From positions 186,001 to 250,000 of the forward strand of contig CAVRQM010000003.1 of the NCBI GenBank assembly GCA_963723455.1: a stretch of 64,000 bases of DNA. The letters run 5' to 3'. Below the pieces are notes generated by a model. It had not been told where the DNA came from and searched no databases. It saw only the letters and a program-made list of their open reading frames with translations. Origin of the DNA: CAVRQM01 sp963723455 (GTDB taxonomy: Bacteria; Pseudomonadota; Alphaproteobacteria; Acetobacterales; Acetobacteraceae). This document shows positions 56,126-63,215 of the stretch, piece after piece; the first letter of the stretch is position 1, and each line of letters opens with the position of its first letter. The position numbers and the translations under genes are program-made.

Positions 56126-56161
56126 TGTCGCGCTTCGCGACAGGTGTCCTGGAACACTGTC
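56126..56161. promoter_or_regulatory. Probable activator sites for the hydroxylase promoter
   Basis: Two adjoining palindromes within the 348-base gap before the hydroxylase gene: TGTCGCGCTTCGCGACA (56126-56142, seven-base arms) and an imperfect 23-base one at 56139-56161, centred on GTGTCCTGGAACAC. The first has the same TGT-N11-ACA, 17-base form as the site before adh; the second contains the GGAACA half-site found there. Both lie about 90-125 bases before the -24 element at 56249. Confidence 0.68.
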
Positions 56162-56248
56162 GCAGAACGCTACACGACGCGGTGCAGCATCGAGCGCAAT
56201 CCGCCAAGAAAATGCGTTTAACAGCCGAGGCGAGGAGTGCCCGCCTTC

Positions 56249-56264
56249 TGGCACGGCAGTTGCA
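56249..56264 (+). promoter_or_regulatory. Sigma-54 promoter of the monooxygenase operon
   Basis: TGGCACG-GCAG-TTGCA, with GG (56250-56251) and GC (56262-56263) exactly ten bases apart; identical to the adh promoter across TGGCACGGC. Transcription should start near 56275, leaving an untranslated leader of about 185 bases before the ATG at 56461. The remainder of this gene-free stretch (56162-56248 and the leader) shows no other clear element; the A-rich patch around 56210-56225 might take an IHF site. Confidence 0.92.
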
Positions 56265-56460
56265 AATGAGGATGTCAAGTCAATGCCGGGCGGTTTGTCT
56301 GACAGAAGCCGCAATAGACGATTGACGCAGGGAGCGTGTGTTTCCATCGAATTGTCCGACCCTCGCCGATCCTTTGCCGCTGCATTGACCGCCGTCGTCA
56401 CGCCGCAAGGCTGCGCCGGACGTTTCCATGACTGCAACAGTCGAGCAGGAGACACCCCAC

Positions 56461-58131
56461 ATGCCTGAAGGTTTGAACCTCAACAAGATCACCGCGCAGA
56501 AAGGGATCAGCATCGGCGAAGCCACCCGCCGCGTCGCCGATCTCGGCTGGACGCCGAGCTATGTCCAGGAAGCGATGACCTTCCCGACCGACTACAAGAT
56601 CAAGAAAGCGCCGCGCGACCCGATGAAGCAGGTGCTGCGGTCCTACTTCCCGATGCAGGAGGAAAAGGATAACCGCGTCTATGGCGCGCTCGACGCGGCG
56701 CTGCGCGGCGACATGTTCCGCAACGTCCAGCCGCGCTGGGTGGAGTGGATGAAGCTGTTCCTCGCGATCATCCCGTTCCCGGAGATTTCGGCTGCACGCT
56801 CGATGGCGATGGTCGGGCGGCTGGCGCCGGGCGAGGAGCTGCGCACCGGCTTCGCCATGCAGATGATCGACGAGTTCCGCCACTCCACCATTCAGATGAA
56901 CCTGAAGAAGTGGTACATGGAGAACTACATCGACCCGGCCGGCTTCGACATCACCGAAGCCGCGTTCGGCAAGTGCTACGCCAGCACCATCGGCCGCCAG
57001 TTCGCTGAGGGCTTTGTTACCGGCGATGCCATTACGTCGGCGAACGTCTACCTGACCGTGGTGGCCGAGACGGCGTTCACGAACACCCTGTTCGTGGCTA
57101 TGCCGTCGGAAGCCGCGCGCAACGGCGACTACGCCCTGCCAACTGTGTTCCTGTCGGTGCAGTCCGACGAGAGCCGGCACATCGGCAACGGCCACTCGCT
57201 GCTGATGTCGCTGATCAATGATCCGGACAACCACCTGCTGCTCGAGCGTGACCTGAAATATGCGTTCTGGCAGAACCACGCCATCGTCGATGCGGCGATC
57301 GGCACGTTCATCGAGTACGGCACGACCGACCGCGACAAGAACAAGGAATCCTACGCGGAGCTGTGGCACCGCTGGATTTACGAGGACTATTACCGCACGT
57401 ACATGCTGCCGCTCGAGAAATACGGCATCAAGATCCACCACGACGACGTGGCGCTGGCCTGGGAGCGCATGGTCAAGAAGAACTACGTCCACAAGACGGC
57501 ACAGTTCTTCTCGGTCGGCTGGCCGGTGAACTTCTGGCGCATCGAGGCGCAGACCGAGCGCGACTTCGAGTGGTTCGAGCACAAATATCCCGGCTGGTAC
57601 GCCGAGTTCGGCAACTATTGGAAGTGGTACGAGAAGCTGAGCCACAAGGGCGAGACGAACGTGCTGTTCAACGCCGATACGGGATACGTCTACCCGCATC
57701 GCTGCTGGTCCTGCATGGTCCCCTGCCTGATCCGCGAGGACTTCACCTACGATGAGGTGGACGGCAAGGTGTACACCTACTGCTCGGAAATCTGCCGCTG
57801 GACGCACAAGGTCGCGTTCTCGGCCGAATACGAGGGTCGTCCGACGCCGGCGATGGGTCGCTTCAGCGGCCGGCGCGAGTGGGAGAGCTGCTACGACGGC
57901 TGGGATCTGGCCGATGCCATCAAGGATCTCGGCTTCGTGCGCAACGACGGCAAGACGCTGGTGCCGCAGCCGCATCTGCACTTTGACGACAGCAAGATGT
58001 GGACGCTGGACGACGTGCGCGGCCACACGCTGGGCAGCCCGTTGCTGAACTTCCGCAAGCTTGACGACGCGGGACGCGAGGCGGCGGCGGCGGAGTACCG
58101 CAAGGGCTTCACGATCACGGCCTGTAACTAA
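56461..58131 (+). CDS. mimA: Soluble diiron propane/acetone monooxygenase, hydroxylase large (alpha) subunit
   Basis: Catalytic subunit of a bacterial multicomponent diiron monooxygenase; 556 residues. The two diiron motifs are E138-x-x-H141 in MIDEFRHSTIQMNL and E237-x-x-H240 in QSDESRHIGNG, with further Glu ligands in QFAEGFVTGD and VAETAFTN. From SYFPMQEEKDNRVYGA to WTLDDVRG it follows mycobacterial MimA/PrmA closely as I remember them; those enzymes hydroxylate propane at C2, acetone and phenol. The Cys-rich block HRCWSCMVPC with YCSEICRW may bind zinc. ATG 56461 has a CAGGAG site at a good distance; ATG 56428 lacks one. True substrate here is unproven. Confidence 0.92.
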   Translation: MPEGLNLNKITAQKGISIGEATRRVADLGWTPSYVQEAMTFPTDYKIKKAPRDPMKQVLRSYFPMQEEKDNRVYGALDAALRGDMFRNVQPRWVEWMKLFLAIIPFPEISAARSMAMVGRLAPGEELRTGFAMQMIDEFRHSTIQMNLKKWYMENYIDPAGFDITEAAFGKCYASTIGRQFAEGFVTGDAITSANVYLTVVAETAFTNTLFVAMPSEAARNGDYALPTVFLSVQSDESRHIGNGHSLLMSLINDPDNHLLLERDLKYAFWQNHAIVDAAIGTFIEYGTTDRDKNKESYAELWHRWIYEDYYRTYMLPLEKYGIKIHHDDVALAWERMVKKNYVHKTAQFFSVGWPVNFWRIEAQTERDFEWFEHKYPGWYAEFGNYWKWYEKLSHKGETNVLFNADTGYVYPHRCWSCMVPCLIREDFTYDEVDGKVYTYCSEICRWTHKVAFSAEYEGRPTPAMGRFSGRREWESCYDGWDLADAIKDLGFVRNDGKTLVPQPHLHFDDSKMWTLDDVRGHTLGSPLLNFRKLDDAGREAAAAEYRKGFTITACN

Positions 58132-58140
58132 AGGCACGGT

Positions 58141-58169
58141 CCGGGGGCCGGTCGCGCGCCGGCCCCCGG
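58141..58169 (+). promoter_or_regulatory. Strong intercistronic hairpin between hydroxylase and reductase genes
   Basis: Perfect 11-base arms CCGGGGGCCGG (58141-58151) and CCGGCCCCCGG (58159-58169), loop TCGCGCG, nine bases after the hydroxylase stop. No T-run follows and a ribosome site (AAGGAG) comes soon after, so it is more likely a partial terminator or mRNA-stabilising stem that lets the hydroxylase alpha subunit be made in excess of the reductase. Confidence 0.75.
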
Positions 58170-58196
58170 TGGCTACCCGAGTAAGAAGGAGAGATG

Positions 58197-59234
58197 ATGG
58201 CCGACCAGACCCATACGGTTCGCTTCGAGCCGGTCGGTGTCGAAATGGAAGTGACTGAGGGCGAGACCGTGCTCGACGCCGCGTTCCGGCAGGGCATATC
58301 GATCATGCACGGCTGCAAGGAAGGACAGTGCAGCAGCTGCAAGAGCAGGCTCGTCGAGGGCGACATCGAGCTGCTGAAATACTCGACTTTTGCGCTGCCG
58401 GATTACGAGCGCGACACTGATCATATCCTGCTGTGCCGCACGCTGGCGTACAGCGACATCGTCGTGGAGCTGCTGAACTACGACGAGGACCTGATGCGCC
58501 GCTCGATCGCGGTCAAGTCGTTCGAGGCGGCGCTTTGCGCTGTCACCGAGCTCACCCACGACATCCGTCTGCTGGAGATCGAGCTCGAATCGCCACTGCG
58601 CTTCTGGGCGGGGCAGTATGTGGACCTGACGATTCCCGCCGCCGGCATCACCCGCGCCTTCTCGATGGCCAATGCGCCGAGCGAGCAGAGCCGGCTGCAG
58701 TTCATCATCAAGAAATACCCGGAAGGCGCGTTTTCCGCCCAACTGGACGGCGCGCTCCGGCCGGGCGATCGCCTGGTCGCGAAGGGTCCTTACGGCACCT
58801 GTTTCCGGCGCGAGGGGCGCACCGGCCCGCTGCTGTTGATCGGCGGCGGGTCGGGCATGTCGCCGCTGTGGTCGATCCTGCACGATCACGTGGAGAGCGG
58901 CGAAGATCGCCCGGTGCGGTTCTTCTACGGCGCCCGGAGCGGACGCGACCTGTTCCACCTGGAGCGGTTCGCGTCGCTGGTCTCGCGGCTGCCGGATTTC
59001 CGCTTCATCCCGGCCCTGTCTCATGCCGAGGCGAATGAGGGCTGGACGGGGGAGACCGGATTCATCCACGATGTGCTCGCGCGCTCGTTGCGGGCGGAGC
59101 GGCTGGATGGCGAGATGGACGCCTATTCCTGCGGGCCGCCGCCGATGATCGACGCGGTGCTGCCGGTGCTGCAGATGGCCGGGGTGGAACCCGACCGGAT
59201 ATACTTCGACAAGTTCACTCCGGCGACACGCTGA
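58197..59234 (+). CDS. mimB: Monooxygenase reductase component (2Fe-2S, FAD)
   Basis: NADH-dependent reductase, 345 residues, that passes electrons to the hydroxylase. Plant-type ferredoxin domain (1-95) with cluster ligands in HGCKEGQCSSCKSR and LLCRT; FAD-binding domain (about 105-205) with RAFSMANAP; NAD domain (about 215-340) with LLLIGGGSGMSPLWSIL and the C-terminal YSCGPPPMIDAV. Two adjacent ATGs (58194, 58197); the second gives better spacing to AAGGAG. Confidence 0.92.
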   Translation: MADQTHTVRFEPVGVEMEVTEGETVLDAAFRQGISIMHGCKEGQCSSCKSRLVEGDIELLKYSTFALPDYERDTDHILLCRTLAYSDIVVELLNYDEDLMRRSIAVKSFEAALCAVTELTHDIRLLEIELESPLRFWAGQYVDLTIPAAGITRAFSMANAPSEQSRLQFIIKKYPEGAFSAQLDGALRPGDRLVAKGPYGTCFRREGRTGPLLLIGGGSGMSPLWSILHDHVESGEDRPVRFFYGARSGRDLFHLERFASLVSRLPDFRFIPALSHAEANEGWTGETGFIHDVLARSLRAERLDGEMDAYSCGPPPMIDAVLPVLQMAGVEPDRIYFDKFTPATR

Positions 59235-59284
59235 TGGCCGGTGCGGCCCAGTATCACAACGAGAAGAACGAGGGAGCCAAGACG

Positions 59285-60368
59285 ATGAGTGCAGCCGAAC
59301 AGGTCGCGCCGAACAAGTCGGGAGCCGCGGGATCGGCGGTATTCGCCGGGTCCGACAGCCGCAAATACAACTATTTCGAACCGAAGGGCCGCAAGGCGAC
59401 GCACTACGAGGACATGACGGTCGATGTTCAACCCGACCCGAAGCGCTACCTGCTGCAGGACTGGATCATCTCATTCGCCGATGGGACGCCGACCTATACC
59501 GAGAAGTGGACGGCGCTGAAAAGCTCGGACTGGCACAAGTTCCGCGCCGTCGATCAGGAATGGGAGCGGACGCACTATCAGCGCCAGTCCACGATCGTCG
59601 GCATGGTCACCAGCGTCATCGAGAACGGCCGCCGCTCCGGCGCGCCCAAGCGGTTCGACAAGGCGTGGGTCAAGGTGCTGCAGGACCATCTCGGCGCCTT
59701 CAAGCATGCCGAGTTCGGCCTCGGGTACCTCGACGATGCAGGCGCAACGCTATGGCTACACGCAGATGATCAACAACGCGATCCTGACCAATTCGTCGTA
59801 CAAGCTGCGGTTCTCGCAGGACCTGACGTTGTATCTTGGCGAGCTGTCGCTGGACCTGGAGGGTTTCGATCTCGACGCCGGTAAGCAGCACTGGATGGAG
59901 GATCCGGCTTGGCAGGGTACGCGCCACGCGATCGAGGCGGTGATGGGCGCGACGGACTATCTGGAGCAGTATTTCGCCACCAATGTAATCTTCGAGCCGC
60001 TGGTAGGAGAGCTGTTCCGGAGCGGCATGATCATGCAGCTGGCCGCGGCCCAGAACGATTTCATGACGCCATCCGTGGTCTCGGCCGCCGAAGGCGACTA
60101 CGAGCGCAACCTGGCCAATACGGTGGAGATGTTCACCATGCTGGTGCAGGACCAGCAGCACGGCGACGCCAACCGGCAGGTGCTGGTCGGCTGGGCGGAC
60201 AAGCACGGCAAACTGGCGAACGAAGCGGCCAATCACCTGCAGCCGATCTGGTCGCAGCCGCGCGTCAAGGCGGCGCAGTTCAGCGATGCCGTCGAGCAGT
60301 CGCACAACCGGCTGCGCGCCATCTCTGCGGAAATCGGCTTCGACGCGCGCGGCGTGTTGGGCGCCTGA
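59285..60368 (+). CDS. mimC: Monooxygenase hydroxylase small (beta) subunit (one frameshift)
   Basis: Structural beta subunit of the hydroxylase, about 360 residues after correction. SDSRKYNYFEPKGRKATHYEDMTVDVQPDP and WERTHYQRQSTIVGMV are typical of small subunits of this monooxygenase class, which keep the four-helix fold without iron ligands. Near 59726 one extra T (TCGGGTACCT) shifts the frame; removing it reads GLGTSTMQAQRYGYTQMINNA. Length 3n+1. ATG 59285 has a GAGGGAG site; ATG 59234, overlapping the reductase stop, has none. Confidence 0.88.
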
Positions 60369-60408
60369 GCGACTGACTGCGCCTCGGCGCACATAAGGGG
60401 AGAGCAGA

Positions 60409-60774
60409 ATGAGCCAGGTCCACACCGACAACATCTTCAAATCCATGAAGGACGTGAAGTTCGAGGACACCGTATCGCACCAGTGCGGGGTGACGATGAA
60501 CGATAGCGTGGAATCCCGCGCGATCGCCGAGGTGATGGCCGACAAGCCGGGCATCACCGTGACCTACATGCCGGCGATGATCCGCATCGACGGCGAGGGC
60601 AAGGTCGTGTTCAAGATGGACGAGATCAGCGAGGCGCTGGGCCGGCCGATGACGCCGTATTCGTTCGAGATCTGCACCTCCACGCATTACGGCCGCATGG
60701 TGATGCCGGACGAGAATACGGTCGTGCTGTTCGGCGACATGAACGAGGCGATGCAATACATCAAATACGACTGA
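60409..60774 (+). CDS. mimD: Monooxygenase coupling (effector) protein
   Basis: Cofactor-free regulatory protein of 121 residues that docks on the hydroxylase and tunes oxygen activation. CGVTMNDSVESRAIAEVMADKPGITVTYMPAMIRIDG is the MmoB/DmpM-type pattern. An AGGGGAGAG ribosome site precedes the ATG. Order alpha, reductase, beta, coupling protein is that of prm/mim operons. Confidence 0.92.
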   Translation: MSQVHTDNIFKSMKDVKFEDTVSHQCGVTMNDSVESRAIAEVMADKPGITVTYMPAMIRIDGEGKVVFKMDEISEALGRPMTPYSFEICTSTHYGRMVMPDENTVVLFGDMNEAMQYIKYD

Positions 60775-60851
60775 CGCGCGCCAGTCGAGGAGTAGGCAGG
60801 CAGCGACACCGGGCCGCGGCCGCGCGACGGTCCGCACGAAAGGGAGACGAC

Positions 60852-61877
60852 ATGTTCAAGACCAAGGACGGCGAGGAAATCTTCATCATCGACGGCCATA
60901 CGCACAACTGGGATGCCAGCCCGGCCAACCAGAAGAACGTGCACGGCAAGCAGTTCATCGACTGCTTCTACGGCTACCATTCCGCGCTCAGCCCGAAGGA
61001 GGAGTTGTGGCCCAAGGACAAGTTCGAGAAATACGGCGCCGAGCAGATGCACCACGACCTGTTCGTGGACGGCCCGGACGACATGGCCATCCTGCAATGC
61101 ACATACCTCAAGGATTTCTACAACACTGGCTTCAACACCATCGAACAGAATGCGGTCGTCAAGGATCAGCACCCCGACCGCTACATCCTGAATGGCGCCT
61201 TCGACCCGCGCGACGGCGAGGCGGGACTGGATGCGCTGGACGCGATGGCCGAGAAGTACAAGATCAAGGGCGTCAAGCTCTACACCGCCGAGTGGAAGGG
61301 CGAGAGCCGCGGCTACAAGCTGACCGATCCTTGGGCGTATCGCTACCTTGAGCGGGCGGAGAAGCTCGGCATCAAGAACATCCACGTCCACAAGGGACCG
61401 ACGATCATCCCGCTGGACCGCGACGCCTTCGACGTGGCCGATATCGACCATGTGGCGACCGACTTCCAGAACCTGAACTTCATCGTCGAGCATTGCGGCC
61501 TGCCGCGGCTGGACGATTTCTGTTGGATCGCCGTGCAGGAGGCCAACGTCTATGGCGGGCTGGCGGTGGCGCTGCCGTTCATCCACGCGCGTCCCGACTA
61601 TTTCGCCAACGTCATTTCCGAGCTGCTGTTCTGGCTTGGCGAGGACCGGCTGCTGTATGGCAGCGACTACGGCATCTGGACACCGCGCTGGCTGGTCGAG
61701 AAGTTCATGTCCTATGAACTTCCCGAGCAGATCCAGAAGGACAAGGGCGTGAACCTGACGATGCAGGCCAAGAAGAAGATCCTCGGCCTGAACGCGGCGA
61801 AGCTGTACGACATCGACGTGGCGGCGCAGTCGCGCAAGCTGCACGCGGCGAGGCCGGAGCTGGTGGCGGCGGAATGA
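60852..61877 (+). CDS. Amidohydrolase-family protein of the monooxygenase operon
   Basis: TIM-barrel amidohydrolase-2-like protein, 341 residues. Metal-ligand motif IDGHTHNWD (about residues 14-22), IHVHKG (about 178), EHCGLPRLDDF and YGSDYGIWTPRW provide the expected His/Asp set. The same gene follows mimABCD/prmABCD in mycobacteria and rhodococci as I recall, where it supports activity; its reaction is not known to me. GAAAGGGAGACG ribosome site; overlaps the next gene by ATGA. Confidence 0.85.
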   Translation: MFKTKDGEEIFIIDGHTHNWDASPANQKNVHGKQFIDCFYGYHSALSPKEELWPKDKFEKYGAEQMHHDLFVDGPDDMAILQCTYLKDFYNTGFNTIEQNAVVKDQHPDRYILNGAFDPRDGEAGLDALDAMAEKYKIKGVKLYTAEWKGESRGYKLTDPWAYRYLERAEKLGIKNIHVHKGPTIIPLDRDAFDVADIDHVATDFQNLNFIVEHCGLPRLDDFCWIAVQEANVYGGLAVALPFIHARPDYFANVISELLFWLGEDRLLYGSDYGIWTPRWLVEKFMSYELPEQIQKDKGVNLTMQAKKKILGLNAAKLYDIDVAAQSRKLHAARPELVAAE

Positions 61878-62659
61878 CGGACGCGGATCGCGCGGCCGAG
61901 GTGTGGGACAGGCTCGGCCGCGTCACCGATCCGGAACTCGATGAATCGGTGACAGAGCTGCGCTTCGTCACCGATGTCGCGGTCGCGCCGGACGGGGCGG
62001 TGTCGATGCAGTTCCGGCTGCCGACCTATTGGTGCGCCGCCAATTTCGCGTTCCTGATGGCCGACGACATGCGCCGCGAAGTGGCGGCGCTGCCGTGGGT
62101 GACGCGGGTGGACCTGCACCTCGGCGACCACATGTATGCCGATACGATCAATGCCGGACTGCGCAGCGGCGCCACGTTCGAGGACGCGTTCGGCGCGTCG
62201 GCGGACGGCGACCTCGCGGCGCTGCGCCGGACGTTCCTGGTCAAGGCGTTCCAGCGCCGGCAGGAGGCTCTGCTGCGGCATCTGCTGGATGCCGGCCAGG
62301 CCGCCGAGGCGCTGGCCCGGCTCAGCGCGGAGGCGCTCGACGGACTGGCGCTGTCCGAAGCGGGATCAGCGCTGCGGCGGCGTTATCTGGAGCGCCGTCC
62401 AGTCTGCGCGGGGCCGGACGAGATGCTGGCCTTTGTCGATGAGCACGGCGCGGCGCTGCGCCCGGGCGAACTGCCGATCTACCTGCGCGCGCTGGGCCGC
62501 GTCGGCGTCAATGCCGAGTTCAACGGCGCGCTGTGTCGCGGGCTGCTGGCGGCGCGGTTCAACGAGCCGAGCGGCGAGCCAGCGGCGGAACCCACACTGC
62601 AAGACTTCGTGCGCCAGGCGGCGCAGCGCCAGGCGGACCACGCAGGGAGGATGGCGTGA
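61874..62659 (+). CDS. DUF59/MIP18-like metal-sulfur assembly protein with extended C-terminus
   Basis: A 261-residue protein. Residues 1-95 form a DUF59 domain (VTDPELDESVTELRFV; conserved Cys in PTYWCAANFAFLMADD), the fold of Fe-S carrier/assembly factors. Residues 100-261 are helical with no motif I recognise. In this operon it probably helps load iron into the hydroxylase or the cluster into the reductase. Overlaps both neighbours by four bases. Confidence 0.8.
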   Translation: MTDADRAAEVWDRLGRVTDPELDESVTELRFVTDVAVAPDGAVSMQFRLPTYWCAANFAFLMADDMRREVAALPWVTRVDLHLGDHMYADTINAGLRSGATFEDAFGASADGDLAALRRTFLVKAFQRRQEALLRHLLDAGQAAEALARLSAEALDGLALSEAGSALRRRYLERRPVCAGPDEMLAFVDEHGAALRPGELPIYLRALGRVGVNAEFNGALCRGLLAARFNEPSGEPAAEPTLQDFVRQAAQRQADHAGRMA

Positions 62660-63126
62660 GCGATGTTCGGGAGGCGCCGGTCGCCGCCGAGACGGTGTTC
62701 CGACTGGTCTATCGAAGCCACAGCCGCATCCCCGAGGAGACCGAAAACGAGGAGCTTGGGCGCATCCTGACCGTATCGCGCGCCAACAACGCTGGCTGCG
62801 GGGTCACTGGCGCGCTGATGTACTACGACCGTTGGTTCGCGCAGGCGCTGGAGGGCTCGCAGCAGGCGGTGCAGGCGTTGTTCAACCGCATCATGCTCGA
62901 TGCGCGCCACGATAGCGTCGAGGTGCGCGAACAGGGCGCGGTGCCGGCGCGCGTGTTCGGCCGCTGGGCGATGGCGCATGTCGGCGAGCACGGCGAAGCG
63001 GACGTGCCGATGACCGCAGCGCGCGGCGGCGTGGCCGAGGCGGCGGCCTGGAAGCCCACCTCGGCGCAGGACGCGGTGCTGTCGGTGCTGCGCGACCTGA
63101 CGCGGGGCTACGGCATCGGCGCCTAG
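62656..63126 (+). CDS. BLUF-domain blue-light sensor encoded in the monooxygenase operon
   Basis: A 156-residue protein whose first ~110 residues are a BLUF (FAD-based blue-light) domain. Key photocycle residues are present at practically the same numbers as in AppA: Tyr19 (LVYRS), Asn45 (ANNAG), Gln63 (FAQALEG), Trp104 and Met106 (GRWAM). GVTGALMYYDRWFAQALEG is the core of the family. About 45 C-terminal residues have no effector domain, so it is a short BLUF that acts by protein contact. The GTG start overlaps the DUF59 stop codon; groEL follows. Its presence here implies light control of the monooxygenase or its assembly. Confidence 0.88.
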   Translation: MSDVREAPVAAETVFRLVYRSHSRIPEETENEELGRILTVSRANNAGCGVTGALMYYDRWFAQALEGSQQAVQALFNRIMLDARHDSVEVREQGAVPARVFGRWAMAHVGEHGEADVPMTAARGGVAEAAAWKPTSAQDAVLSVLRDLTRGYGIGA

Positions 63127-63215
63127 AGCCGTCGCGCTCAACACAGTCACAGGCAGCAGCAGCGCCGGCCACGGCTGCCGACCGGGCGACACACGGCGCG
63201 AATGGGGAAGCGACG

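Noticed and set aside
56266..56325. A 19-codon open frame just after the second sigma-54 promoter, as a possible leader peptide
   Set aside because: Its ATG lies upstream of the transcription start predicted from the promoter (about 56275) and it has no ribosome site.
56428..56460. An upstream ATG for the hydroxylase alpha subunit adding 11 residues
   Set aside because: No Shine-Dalgarno precedes it, while CAGGAG precedes ATG 56461 and the added residues are not seen in relatives I remember.
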